Assembly (NCBI GenBank): GCA_018222605.1
Contig: JAAEZZ010000003.1
Span: forward strand, 248,001 to 312,000
DNA: 64,000 nucleotides
DNA from: Alphaproteobacteria bacterium
GTDB taxonomy: Bacteria > Pseudomonadota > Alphaproteobacteria > Caulobacterales > Hyphomonadaceae
Direction of reading: 5' to 3'
Of this stretch, positions 26,190 to 34,935 are shown piece by piece; the stretch's first letter is position 1; each line of letters opens with the position of its first letter. The position numbers and the translations under genes are program-made. The notes beneath the pieces were generated by a model, which worked only from the letters and a program-made list of their open reading frames with translations, searched no databases and was not told where the DNA came from.

Positions 26190-26215
26190 TGAGGGATAAT
26201 ACCTGTCGACACGTA
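26190..26215 (+). promoter_or_regulatory. ECF-type promoter motif for the gene at 26254
   Basis: TGAGGGA, 15 bases, CGTA, then GAAA. It has the same seven-base -35 as the opposite-strand motif 60 bases away, so the two form a divergent pair in one 200-base gap. Confidence 0.7.
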
Positions 26216-26253
26216 GAAACTGGCATCTGGTCGCATTTTCGCAAGAGACGCCA

Positions 26254-26733
26254 ATGACTCAAGAACTGGACATCGCGAAACCACCCACCCATCCAAACTG
26301 GCGGTTGGTAAAGTTCTTTTTCACCTACATTTTGATTATCGCGGTCGTAAACCTGATTTGGGAGGTCGCCCACGCGCCGCTTTACACGATCTGGATTGAT
26401 GGGACACGCGCCGAGATCGCCTTCGCGATCGCGCACTGCACACTTGGCGATGTCCTGATCGCCGGGTCTTCACTGTCGATCGCCTGGCTTATCGCGGGGC
26501 GTGGCGGATGGCCAGACATACACTATTGGCGCGTTGCAGGTTTAAGCCTCCTGATTGGACTGACCTATACGGTGTTCAGCGAATGGCTGAATATTTCGAT
26601 CCGCGAAAGCTGGGCCTATCGCGAAACAATGCCGACGATCGCACCGCTCAACACCGGGCTATCGCCGCTCTTACAGTGGCTGATCATCCCCAGTCTGACC
26701 TTTGCCTGGCTGAAAAGTGCGATGCGGCGGTGA
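26254..26733 (+). CDS. Hypothetical four-helix membrane protein
   Basis: A 159-residue protein with about four predicted membrane helices (FFFTYILIIAVVNLIWEVAHAPL, GDVLIAGSSLSIAWLIAG, VAGLSLLIGLTYTVFSEWLNI, LLQWLIIPSLTFAWL). Polar residues inside the helices (WEVAHAP, SEWLN) are conspicuous. It is transcribed away from the anti-sigma gene and toward copAB from its own ECF-type motif. I do not recognise the family. Its placement suggests a role in the same metal or envelope response. Confidence 0.7.
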   Translation: MTQELDIAKPPTHPNWRLVKFFFTYILIIAVVNLIWEVAHAPLYTIWIDGTRAEIAFAIAHCTLGDVLIAGSSLSIAWLIAGRGGWPDIHYWRVAGLSLLIGLTYTVFSEWLNISIRESWAYRETMPTIAPLNTGLSPLLQWLIIPSLTFAWLKSAMRR

Positions 26734-26773
26734 CGGGTCGCTAAAGTGTCGCACCTCATACCCTAAGGGGGCA

Positions 26774-26799
26774 TAAGGGGTGCCTGGCGTGGCCGCGTA
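26774..26799 (+). promoter_or_regulatory. ECF-type promoter motif for copAB
   Basis: TAAGGGG, 15 bases, CGTA, then AC. It lies 67 bases before the copA start. Just upstream, ATACCC-N5-GGGCAT (26758-26774) is a near-palindrome similar to the CsoR operator at 42199, so a second regulator might act here. Confidence 0.6.
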
Positions 26800-26865
26800 A
26801 CCATCCGATAAGGACGCCCATTCCTCACCCAATATTCTAGCGGCGTCCAACGCAATAAGGAGAAC

Positions 26866-28467
26866 ATGATGCGTTTCAAACTTGCCGGGCTGCTCATCGC
26901 GACAAGCAGCTTGATCGCGCCTGCCTCACTCGCAGACGTCTATAATTTGGAGATCGACCAATTTGAACGGACGGTCGATGGCAAGACGCTGACTGGCGTC
27001 AGCATTAACGGGACGAGCCCTGGCCCTCTATTGCGACTGCGTGAAGGCGAAGACGTGACCATCAATGTCACCAATACACTCGACGTAGATACCTCGCTTC
27101 ACTGGCATGGGATTATCCTGGACGCTGGTATGGATGGCGTTCCGGGGATCAGTTTTGACGGCATCGCGCCGGGCGAGACCTACACTTATAACTTCACCGC
27201 CAATCAGTCAGGCACCTACTGGTACCATGGACACTCTGCCTTGCAGGAACAGGAGGGCGTCTTCGCGCCCATCATAATCGAACCGGCTGAGCCGGACCCC
27301 TTCGAGTATGATCGCGAGCATGTGATCATACTCGCCGATTGGCTGAATGACAGTCCCTACAAGGCGCTCGCCAACCTAAAGAAGCGCTCGAACTATTACA
27401 ATTACAATCGCCGAACCGTTTTTGACCTCTGGCGCGATTGGAGAAATGCTGATCGCGGCGAAAAGACAGGCGTCATCCAGGAGCGATTGGCGTGGGGCCG
27501 GATGCGCATGGATCCAACCGACATTGTCGACATCACCGGCTACTCATTTCTGGTGAACGGCGAAACACCTGAAGACAATTGGAACGGTCTTTTTGAACCG
27601 GGCGAAAAAGTCCGTCTCCGGTTCATCAATGCTGCCGCGATGACCTATTTCGACCTCAAGATTCCTGGTCTCAAAATGACAGTGGTCCAGGCCGATGGTC
27701 AGAACATCGAGCCAGTCTCTGTTGATGAGTTCCCGATCGCTATCGCTGAAACCTTCGACGTTATCGTCGAGCCTGAGGCGGGACAGTCATATACGATCTT
27801 CGCCGCTGCAAAGGACCGCTCAGGATATGCCCGCGGCACCCTCAGCGAGACACCCGGCGCCGAAGCAGCGATCCCGGAACTTGGGCCCCGGCCAGAGCTG
27901 ACAATGGCAGCGATGGGCGAAGGCCATGCCAGCCACGGCGCGATGGCTGATGGTGAAGCTGCCGGCATGGATGAGATGACCATGGACATGAGTGGAGACG
28001 CCCATCGCGGACACGGCGAAATGCCTGCGATGGAGCATGGAGAGAAAGTTCTCTCCTATGACGATCTTCGCGCACTTACCCCATATACGGATCGGCGCGC
28101 GCCAGACCGCGAGGTCGAGCTACGTCTCACCGGCAATATGGAACGATATTTCTGGTCGATTAATGACGTGAAGTTCGGTGACGCCGGCCCGCTTGAATTT
28201 AACTACGGCGAACGCGTTCGTATCACATTCAAGAACGAAACCATGATGGAGCACCCGATGCACCTGCATGGATTGTGGATGGATCTGGTGAATGGCGAGG
28301 GCGACATGGCCCCCCGCAAGCACACGATCACGATCCGGCCAGGTGAAACCATCTCCGCCGATGTAACCGTCGATGCCACCGGATCCTGGGCCTTCCACTG
28401 CCACATTCTCCAGCACGCCGCGACCGGCATGTTCCGGCAAGTCAATGTCATTGGCGGCGTTCAATAA
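26866..28467 (+). CDS. copA: Copper-resistance multicopper oxidase CopA/PcoA
   Basis: Periplasmic multicopper oxidase of 533 residues that oxidises Cu(I). A signal peptide (MRFKLAGLLIATSSLIAPASLA) is of Sec type, unlike the usual Tat signal. Copper motifs are LHWHGI near residue 79, YWYHGHS near 118, HPMHLHG near 463 and HCHILQH near 511. A Met/His-rich stretch (GEGHASHGAMADGEAAGMDE, MTMDMSGDAHRGHGEM) lies at about 348-390, as in PcoA/CopA. AAGGAG precedes tandem ATG codons. It pairs with copB 24 bases downstream. Confidence 0.94.
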   Translation: MMRFKLAGLLIATSSLIAPASLADVYNLEIDQFERTVDGKTLTGVSINGTSPGPLLRLREGEDVTINVTNTLDVDTSLHWHGIILDAGMDGVPGISFDGIAPGETYTYNFTANQSGTYWYHGHSALQEQEGVFAPIIIEPAEPDPFEYDREHVIILADWLNDSPYKALANLKKRSNYYNYNRRTVFDLWRDWRNADRGEKTGVIQERLAWGRMRMDPTDIVDITGYSFLVNGETPEDNWNGLFEPGEKVRLRFINAAAMTYFDLKIPGLKMTVVQADGQNIEPVSVDEFPIAIAETFDVIVEPEAGQSYTIFAAAKDRSGYARGTLSETPGAEAAIPELGPRPELTMAAMGEGHASHGAMADGEAAGMDEMTMDMSGDAHRGHGEMPAMEHGEKVLSYDDLRALTPYTDRRAPDREVELRLTGNMERYFWSINDVKFGDAGPLEFNYGERVRITFKNETMMEHPMHLHGLWMDLVNGEGDMAPRKHTITIRPGETISADVTVDATGSWAFHCHILQHAATGMFRQVNVIGGVQ

Positions 28468-28491
28468 CAAACACCCATAAGGACAAAACAG

Positions 28492-29187
28492 ATGAAACCC
28501 AAAATCCTGATAGCGGGTGCGCTCGCTATGGCGACCGCCCTGCCTGCCCTCGCAGCCGAAGGTGACCCGGTCTACAATTACACGCTGATCGAAGCCGATA
28601 TTGCCGAGATTGATGATACAACCGTCGGTGCCTTTGATGCCCAAGGCTGGGTCGGCGGCGATTATAATCGCTTTTGGTGGAAGACCGAAGGTGAGTTCGC
28701 CGATGGCGACTTCGAGGGCGCCGAGGTCCAAGCGCTGTATTCACGCTACATTTCAAAATTCTGGGATGCCCAGATTGGTGTGCGCTACGATCTTGAGCCT
28801 AAAGGCGAGACCTATGGCGTTATAGGACTGCAAGGACTTGCGCCCTACTTCTTCGAAGTTGATGCCGCCGCCTTTGTCTCTTCGAGTGGCGATGTCAGCG
28901 CCCGATTTGAAGCCACGGGCGAACTTTTATTCACGCAACGCCTGATCCTCGAACCCGGCATTGCGCTAGATTTCTATGCCGAAGACGATCCGTCCCGGCA
29001 GATTGGTTCGGGATTAGCGACGGCGGAATATAGCGCTCAATTGCGCTATGAATTCACCCGTGAATTCGCACCTTATGTTGAGCTTGCCTATGAAGAAGCC
29101 TATGGCGACACCGCTGACTTTCAACGATTGGAAACCGGCAGCGCGGATGACACCGTTTTTAAAGTCGGCTTGCGAACCATGTTCTAG
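28492..29187 (+). CDS. pcoB: Copper-resistance outer-membrane protein CopB/PcoB
   Basis: Outer-membrane beta-barrel of 231 residues, partner of CopA. A signal peptide (MKPKILIAGALAMATALPALA) is followed by alternating-hydrophobicity strands and the family features YNRFWWKTEGEFADGD, EVQALYSRYISKFWDAQIGVRYDLEP and a C-terminal aromatic ending (FKVGLRTMF). The long Met/His-rich N-terminal segment seen in some PcoB proteins is absent. A stem-loop terminator follows 66 bases later. Confidence 0.92.
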   Translation: MKPKILIAGALAMATALPALAAEGDPVYNYTLIEADIAEIDDTTVGAFDAQGWVGGDYNRFWWKTEGEFADGDFEGAEVQALYSRYISKFWDAQIGVRYDLEPKGETYGVIGLQGLAPYFFEVDAAAFVSSSGDVSARFEATGELLFTQRLILEPGIALDFYAEDDPSRQIGSGLATAEYSAQLRYEFTREFAPYVELAYEEAYGDTADFQRLETGSADDTVFKVGLRTMF

Positions 29188-29253
29188 CAATTCTTAGGAG
29201 GCAGCGTTTCTATTGGCGACTCCGGACCGGCAATCAATCAGCAGACGGAAGCT

Positions 29254-29281
29254 AAGGCCCGCATCGAAGGATGCGGGCCTT
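29254..29281 (+). terminator. Terminator-like stem-loop after copAB
   Basis: AAGGCCCGCATC and GATGCGGGCCTT form a perfect 12-bp stem with a 4-base GAAG loop. It ends in TTG rather than a long T-run. Position suits the end of the copAB operon. Confidence 0.7.
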
Positions 29282-29685
29282 GATCACTCCTAGCGGCGGC
29301 AATGGAGACATATAGTCTGGCTCGAATTCGGAAGATGACCATGAAAGATTGATGGTGCGCTGTGTCCGACCACTTACTCTGCCTATACACGGGTCGGCTC
29401 ATCGACTGTAAGGCTCTGGCGCAATTCCAGAGACGGCAAAGCCCACCGATGATGAAGCACCTAATTTCCGCGGCACACTTCGATCTTCGACCCGTTTCTT
29501 TGGACGATGGCGATACTGTCTTCTACTACTCAAACGATGCTGAATGAGCATTTTTTCAGAGCGAACCCAGTCCCTACAATCGGGTCCACCCCGACGAGCG
29601 CCTTCAGAAACTGACTGGACGTGATTGGTTTAAAGAATTCGCCTGGGCCATCAACAGATGGCCAAGAAGTGAATATCCGCGTCAA
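29282..29685. other. Gap with possible short gene fragments, unresolved
   Basis: A GTG-started frame of 61 codons (29362-29547, plus strand) and, in another frame from about 29545, a stretch reading YNRVHPDERLQKLTGRDWF and beyond look more protein-like than random frames. They might be pieces of a single frameshifted gene. I do not recognise either. No promoter motif of the shared type was seen. Base composition is more A/T rich than around it, as in the next gene. Confidence 0.25.
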
Positions 29686-30888
29686 TTAGGACTTATTAAG
29701 CTTCACCGCTTTGATCTTGTTTCTCTTTTTTGGATCGGTCCACTCGCTAGCCAAAAGATCCACCCAGTCTTGCGAGTATGAATAGTCTTTATGGAGCGAA
29801 TGGTAGGTACAAAATTTGCCGTTCACTTGCTTAGACTCAGGTTTGAAATTACGCGGCCGCACTTTGTGAAAACGCCATGCCTGAGTGTGATTGTGTGAAG
29901 TGAATTTCTCTTCTGTGCGTTCGTCCACGAGCTTTGTGACATCCGATGCCCGAAACGGGTGGGACTTGCCGGCGTCTTTGTACTTCACCAAAATGTTTTC
30001 GATGGCTTCAGCCTCGGGGGTGTCAGGTAATACGAACCGAATGTGGGCTTTGCTCTTCGAGGTAGACGTAAGCGTATAAACTACGCCAAACTGGTAGTGA
30101 AGATCTGCGATTTGCTCGTCGGTCATTCCCTCTGCCAGCTGCGCGTCAACAGCTTTGATCTTCTTGGGCAATTGATGGGACTGTACAGAACCGAGTTGGC
30201 CAATCTCCATTCGAGCAAATTGAAGAGCAAGTGAAAGCTCACTTGATAGTGAGAGCCTGTCCCCAAAGAGCTCGCAGATGGTTCGATCAAAGTTCAAACA
30301 ACAGGCTTGATAGAGAGCATGCCAATCTGGATCTACCCCACCCAGCAAATGATGCTCGACTTTGTCTCGAATGAGTTTCAGTGCGCGCAGGTTGTTCTTT
30401 GTCCCTTCCGAGACCGGGCAATCAGGACGCTCTAGCATCGCGGTCAATGAAAGTGATTGACCGTCAGAGTTGTAGATGGAGACTTTGGTGCGCTCATAAT
30501 GCTGATGTAACAGGTACGTCCACGCAATATTCGCGAGAACTGAAAACACTTCAGTTTTGAAATTTACGCCAGGACTGTTGAACGTCTGCACAGCAAGTAT
30601 CATAGCCTCGCGCGCGCGAACCAATCGTTCGTCATCGTATAGATTCAATCCGGTTTTAGGATCTATCGCTGCCTTCTTTGCGATGTAGAGATTAGTTTCT
30701 TTTTCGCTGGCGCATTTTTGGCCCTCGTTCTTTTTTACCTCAGTGATCCGCGCACTGTTTATAGTGGCTGTACGGCCCTGATTGATCAGGTCTTGGATGT
30801 CCTGGTTTCGCCATCCGCGTTGAAGCAACGCCTTAGCGACACGCTTTTCAGGCGCGGCCAATGAGCCTTGTTTTGATCGCTTAGCCAT
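29686..30888 (-). CDS. DUF3644 protein with HEPN-like motif
   Basis: Protein of 400 residues matching the DUF3644 family (ERLVRAREAMILAVQTFNSP near residue 87 onward). The N-terminus (about 20-50, GWRNQDIQDLINQGR then TINSARITEVKK) looks like a helix-turn-helix. LIRDKVEHH near 172 fits the Rx4-6H pattern of HEPN ribonucleases (Arg174, His179). The C-terminal third is basic. HEPN proteins are common in toxin and phage-defence systems, but function here is inferred. No clear ribosome site, no partner gene, and lower GC than neighbours suggest separate acquisition. Confidence 0.75.
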   Translation of the reverse strand: MAKRSKQGSLAAPEKRVAKALLQRGWRNQDIQDLINQGRTATINSARITEVKKNEGQKCASEKETNLYIAKKAAIDPKTGLNLYDDERLVRAREAMILAVQTFNSPGVNFKTEVFSVLANIAWTYLLHQHYERTKVSIYNSDGQSLSLTAMLERPDCPVSEGTKNNLRALKLIRDKVEHHLLGGVDPDWHALYQACCLNFDRTICELFGDRLSLSSELSLALQFARMEIGQLGSVQSHQLPKKIKAVDAQLAEGMTDEQIADLHYQFGVVYTLTSTSKSKAHIRFVLPDTPEAEAIENILVKYKDAGKSHPFRASDVTKLVDERTEEKFTSHNHTQAWRFHKVRPRNFKPESKQVNGKFCTYHSLHKDYSYSQDWVDLLASEWTDPKKRNKIKAVKLNKS

Positions 30889-31073
30889 TTCAAAAGACTA
30901 GCACAGATCTCTTAAGAGTTGATTTTTTGATTTTCTTCAACTCGTTCGAGATGCGGACGATTTGGCTAACTGAACTCAGACTGGCGCTAAATCGACAGGC
31001 AGCGATGAGCGCCCTAGTTAAAGCGTTTGGTGTGACTCCGCACCATTATCCGAAAACGAAGCGTGCCAGATCA

Positions 31074-32354
31074 TCAGAACTGATACACCGGCGCAAACCC
31101 GCCGCCGCTGGTGCGGAAGTTGGTCGTCTGTCCCTGATAAACGCGGGCAGCCAACAGCAGTGTTTTCCCGGCATAAGTGTAAAGCCGAACGTCATACTTC
31201 AGTGTTACCGGCTCTTGGTCGACAGTTACAGCGCGCACCGTCGGCGGGACCAGGGCTTGAGCAATATAATCCCCTTCCAGGATTGCCGACCAGACGCGTT
31301 TCGTCAGCTTGTCACCACGATAAGCAGCACGGCTGCCAAAACCCGCGGCGGGTTTAAAGAAGTATCCTCGCCGCGTCGCCCAAAGCTCATCAGCGACGTC
31401 TTCGGTAACGCGCCGCGTATCGGGGATCGCCGCAAGCACCTGTCGGTCTGCGTCATCCGCGCCAAACGATTTAAGCGAATCTGGATCGCTAAGCCAAATG
31501 AGGTTTCGTTTGTTGGCATAGAGCGCGTGGTGGCGCGGCGCCGGACTGATAACCACCGCCTCGTCGAGGAGCGCGGCGCGCAGATGTGCATGTCCTGGTT
31601 CGGACAGATCAAAATCCGTTAGCCGGTTATAGACCATGTCGATAGCTCTTCCACCGTGCGCAAGGACGCCGTTCTCATAGGTGAGCGCCTCGGGGTTAAG
31701 GATCAGGGTTTCGATGCCGTTGCGGGCCAACAAGTCTCTCGCGAGCACCATGTCCGGATAAAGATACTGCTCAGATGCGTCCTGATCGAGAATAGCCAAC
31801 CTGCCCGGACGGCCCTCCCGTCCCGTTGCCTGCCACTCAGAGATAAAGCTTTCAACAAGGACTGCATCGATTGCGTCCGAATCCGCGAGACGCGCATCTC
31901 CGCAAGCCTCAGCTTGTTTTGCCGCGGCGCGCTGGAGCTCGCTGACGAGGAAGGCTCCACCAGCATTTGTATTTATCTCAATGAGTTTAGGTCCGTCTTC
32001 AGAGATATGAAAATCGTATCCCATGAATAGACCGCGCGCGCCGGTCTGAGCGCTGAAAATAATATCATTTGAGCGTGCCAGGGCGACGTCATGATAAGAC
32101 GCGAGGGATGCCACCGCTTCAATTGCAGACACTTGCGCCTGCATCGCCCCCAGGTCCGACGGTGAAACAAAAACGGCCGTGGCTGCAAATAGATTTGGCC
32201 GCGCCGCCAGAAGCACCGAAAGCTCATCACTGCCAGCATGAGCCAAGATCGCTTCATCAAGATCGGCCCGACCAAGCGTCATGCAAAAGCAGGACTTGTT
32301 AAGAGAAATCAAATCACTTGCGCCAGGCAGTTCGCAGGTTTTATCGCACCGCAT
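31074..32354 (-). CDS. ATP-grasp-like protein
   Basis: Cytoplasmic protein of 426 residues. Segments typical of an ATP-grasp/glutathionylspermidine-synthase-like fold are seen: FMGYDFHISEDGPKLIEINT followed by NAGGAF near residues 111-136, DMVYNRLTDFDL near 238, and a Gly-rich FFKPAAGFGSRAAYRGDKL near 341-359, then DVRLYTYAG near 400. It may ligate an amine or amino acid to a carboxylate using ATP; the substrate is unknown. It is divergent from the phosphoketolase operon across 193 bases. ATG 32354 follows AGAGGGG; no ECF-type motif points toward it. Confidence 0.65.
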   Translation of the reverse strand: MRCDKTCELPGASDLISLNKSCFCMTLGRADLDEAILAHAGSDELSVLLAARPNLFAATAVFVSPSDLGAMQAQVSAIEAVASLASYHDVALARSNDIIFSAQTGARGLFMGYDFHISEDGPKLIEINTNAGGAFLVSELQRAAAKQAEACGDARLADSDAIDAVLVESFISEWQATGREGRPGRLAILDQDASEQYLYPDMVLARDLLARNGIETLILNPEALTYENGVLAHGGRAIDMVYNRLTDFDLSEPGHAHLRAALLDEAVVISPAPRHHALYANKRNLIWLSDPDSLKSFGADDADRQVLAAIPDTRRVTEDVADELWATRRGYFFKPAAGFGSRAAYRGDKLTKRVWSAILEGDYIAQALVPPTVRAVTVDQEPVTLKYDVRLYTYAGKTLLLAARVYQGQTTNFRTSGGGFAPVYQF

Positions 32355-32465
32355 CAAAACCCCTCTCTGGGCGAGACTGAACCATCACACTTATCGTCTT
32401 TCTCCTGCTTATAGGCAGCGTTTCTGGACCGCGAAAGCCGGCCTGAATCCACGCAAATCTGATCG

Positions 32466-32491
32466 TGAGGGTTTGCCCGCCACGCGCCGTA
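32466..32491 (+). promoter_or_regulatory. ECF-type promoter motif for the phosphoketolase operon
   Basis: TGAGGGT, 15 bases, CGTA, then TCAA. It lies 56 bases before ATG 32548 and supports that start, because a longer frame beginning at 32281 would lie upstream of this promoter. Confidence 0.65.
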
Positions 32492-32547
32492 TCAAGACTG
32501 CTCACCTGATTTTTGATGCGCGAACTGGCAGGGGGATATCGACGATC

Positions 32548-34935
32548 ATGACAGAACAATGGACCAGCGGATATGGCGTGATCGTCCATGATACCGAGAC
32601 GCAGCAGCGACTTCAGAGTATCTTGCAGAACGCCGACCGCGGGCTTTTGGCGCTCACACAAACCGAGGCCGCAGACGTGTTCTCGGCGACGGACAGACTC
32701 GCGAATGCGGCAATGTGGCTCATCGCGCACATGTCATATGCACGTCGCGTCGACCTGTCTGGCGCACCCCTGAAGGCGGGGGATTTCAAACCCTCGCCAG
32801 AAGGCCATATGGGCGGATCGTTTAACATGGCGATCGCATTTGCAGGCTATCTCGCCGCCAATGCGTTGAGTGGCCATACCCGTGCTTGGACCCTTGGGCA
32901 GGGTCATTGCGTCGCTGCAATTGAAGCCATCAACGCGCTCACAGGCGATGTCTCAGCCGCGCAGCAAGGACGCTATGATCGCAGTGAAGCAGGCCTTTCC
33001 CGGCTCGTCAGCGACTTTTACGGCTATGCGATCACCCCCGATGGCCGCCCCGGCGTGCCGCTCGGTAGCCACGTCAGTCCGAATACAGCTGGCGGGTTGT
33101 CGGAAGGCGGATATCTTGGATTCACCAGCCTGCAATATATCCACATGCCATTGCTGGGCGAGCGCCTTGTCGCCTTTCTGAGCGACGGCGCTTTCGAAGA
33201 GCAGCGCGGATCCGACTGGGCGCCGCGCTGGTGGCGCGCCAGCGATAGTGGTTTCGCCGTGCCTGCGATGGTGCTGAATGGCCGGCGGATCGAACAGCGT
33301 ACCGAAATCAGTCAGGAAGGCGGACTTGATTGGTTAGTCAAGCATTTGACCTTAAGCGGGTTCGACCCAATCATTGTCGATGGCCATGATCCCCTCTCTT
33401 ATGCATGGGGCATATTGGAAGCGGAGGCCCGGCTTTCAAAACTGAGCGATACGGACGGCCCCTACCCCGCGCGGCTGCCTTATCTGATTGCGCCCTGCAT
33501 CAAGGGTTTTGGGTTTCCAGGGGCTGGGGGAAATAGCGCGCACAATCTCCCACTGGAAGGAAATCCGCGCACCAATAAGGGCGCACGCGTGCTCTTCAAT
33601 GAAGGCGTACAAGCGCTCTACACACCGCCTGACATGCTTGATGATGCGGTCCGGACCCTAAGCGTCCACAAAATACAAAACCGCATGTTGGAAAGTCAGA
33701 ACGCCCTCGCCGTTCGCAAGGTTTCTGATCCCGTATTGCCTAGGTCAGACGCGCGTTCGCTCGGCCCCCCCCGCCCAAATTGCGCAATGGACGCGATCGA
33801 TCAGTGTTTCACCGAAATTGTGCGCGCCAATCCGCATTTGCGGGTCCGCGTTGCAAACCCTGACGAGCTTCGCAGCAACCACATGCCGCTGACGCTCGAG
33901 ATGCTCAAGCATCGGGTCAATGCGCCTGAGCCCGGCACGCCTGAATCCAAAAATGGTCGCCTCATCACGGCGCTGAATGAAGAGGCTGTGATAGCTGCAG
34001 CCCTTGGCAATAAGGGCGGGCTGAATCTCGCAGTGAGCTACGAGGCCTTCGCCATGAAGATGCTCGGCGCGCTGCGCCAGGAGATTATCTTCGCGCGTCG
34101 ACAGAAAGAACTCGGTCAAATTCCGGGCTGGATCAGCGTCCCGCTAATTGCAACTTCGCATACTTGGGAAAATGCCAAGAATGAACAATCCCATCAGGAC
34201 CCGACACTGCCCGAAGCGCTGCTCGGAGAAATGTCGGAGACCGCCCGGGTGATCTTCCCGGTGGACGCGGCCAGCGCTGCTGAAGCGCTGCGCAACATCT
34301 ATCGTGGGCGCGGCGAAATCGCTTGCCTGGTGACACCGAAACGAGATGTCCCAAACCTTCTATCCGAAGAGGAAGCCGAACAGGCGCTGGAAAATGGAGC
34401 GCTTCATATCGCCGGTGACATCATGGCAGCCGACATTCAATTGGTCGCGATCGGCGCTTATCAGGCGCACGAAGCCCTCGCCGCATTCCAGCGTCTCACT
34501 GAACGCGGCGTGCCATGCTGTGTCACCTTGATCCTTGAACCGGGCAGGTTCCGCATGGGACGCGACGCAATGGAGCAGGCTTTCACAGCGAGCGAAGACA
34601 GGCTTGAAGCCCTTTTCCCGCGCGGGCTGGCAAGAGTGCTGCTAACGCATACGCGGCCCGAACCGATGACGGGTGTGCTGAGACCACTGGATGGCGGGCC
34701 GGAACAATTGCGCGCGCTCGGCTACATTTCTCGCGGCGGAACATTTGATGTCGCAGGCATGCTGTTCGCCAATCGCTGCACCTGGGCTCATACTGTCGAT
34801 GCCGCCATGGCGCTGCTGCCGAATAAACCTCTCGATCTCCTTTCGGAGGAGGAACGGCGCGCCATTGAGGGGCAAGGCGACCCATCCGCTCTCGTGCGCT
34901 CAAAACATGTCCTGCGCCGGAAGCACGCATCATGA
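32548..34935 (+). CDS. Phosphoketolase (divergent XFP family)
   Basis: Thiamine-diphosphate enzyme of 795 residues cleaving xylulose 5-P or fructose 6-P to acetyl phosphate plus triose or tetrose phosphate. The layout matches XFP: EGHMGGSFNM near 88, LGQGHCVAAIEAIN near 118, SPNTAGGLSEGGYLG near 180 and the C-terminal domain GYISRGGTFDVAGMLFANR near 725. The usual GDGEAETGP segment is replaced by LSDGAFEEQRGSDWA near 210, so this is a divergent branch. An upstream in-frame extension of 89 codons lies above the promoter motif and was rejected. It overlaps the next gene by 4 bases. Confidence 0.87.
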   Translation: MTEQWTSGYGVIVHDTETQQRLQSILQNADRGLLALTQTEAADVFSATDRLANAAMWLIAHMSYARRVDLSGAPLKAGDFKPSPEGHMGGSFNMAIAFAGYLAANALSGHTRAWTLGQGHCVAAIEAINALTGDVSAAQQGRYDRSEAGLSRLVSDFYGYAITPDGRPGVPLGSHVSPNTAGGLSEGGYLGFTSLQYIHMPLLGERLVAFLSDGAFEEQRGSDWAPRWWRASDSGFAVPAMVLNGRRIEQRTEISQEGGLDWLVKHLTLSGFDPIIVDGHDPLSYAWGILEAEARLSKLSDTDGPYPARLPYLIAPCIKGFGFPGAGGNSAHNLPLEGNPRTNKGARVLFNEGVQALYTPPDMLDDAVRTLSVHKIQNRMLESQNALAVRKVSDPVLPRSDARSLGPPRPNCAMDAIDQCFTEIVRANPHLRVRVANPDELRSNHMPLTLEMLKHRVNAPEPGTPESKNGRLITALNEEAVIAAALGNKGGLNLAVSYEAFAMKMLGALRQEIIFARRQKELGQIPGWISVPLIATSHTWENAKNEQSHQDPTLPEALLGEMSETARVIFPVDAASAAEALRNIYRGRGEIACLVTPKRDVPNLLSEEEAEQALENGALHIAGDIMAADIQLVAIGAYQAHEALAAFQRLTERGVPCCVTLILEPGRFRMGRDAMEQAFTASEDRLEALFPRGLARVLLTHTRPEPMTGVLRPLDGGPEQLRALGYISRGGTFDVAGMLFANRCTWAHTVDAAMALLPNKPLDLLSEEERRAIEGQGDPSALVRSKHVLRRKHAS

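Noticed and set aside
31160..31357. Plus-strand frame opposite the ATP-grasp gene
   Set aside because: Shadow of the minus-strand gene, with no homology or ribosome site.
32298..32313. FNR-like half site near the ATP-grasp start
   Set aside because: Only the ATCAA half matches, and it lies inside the coding region.
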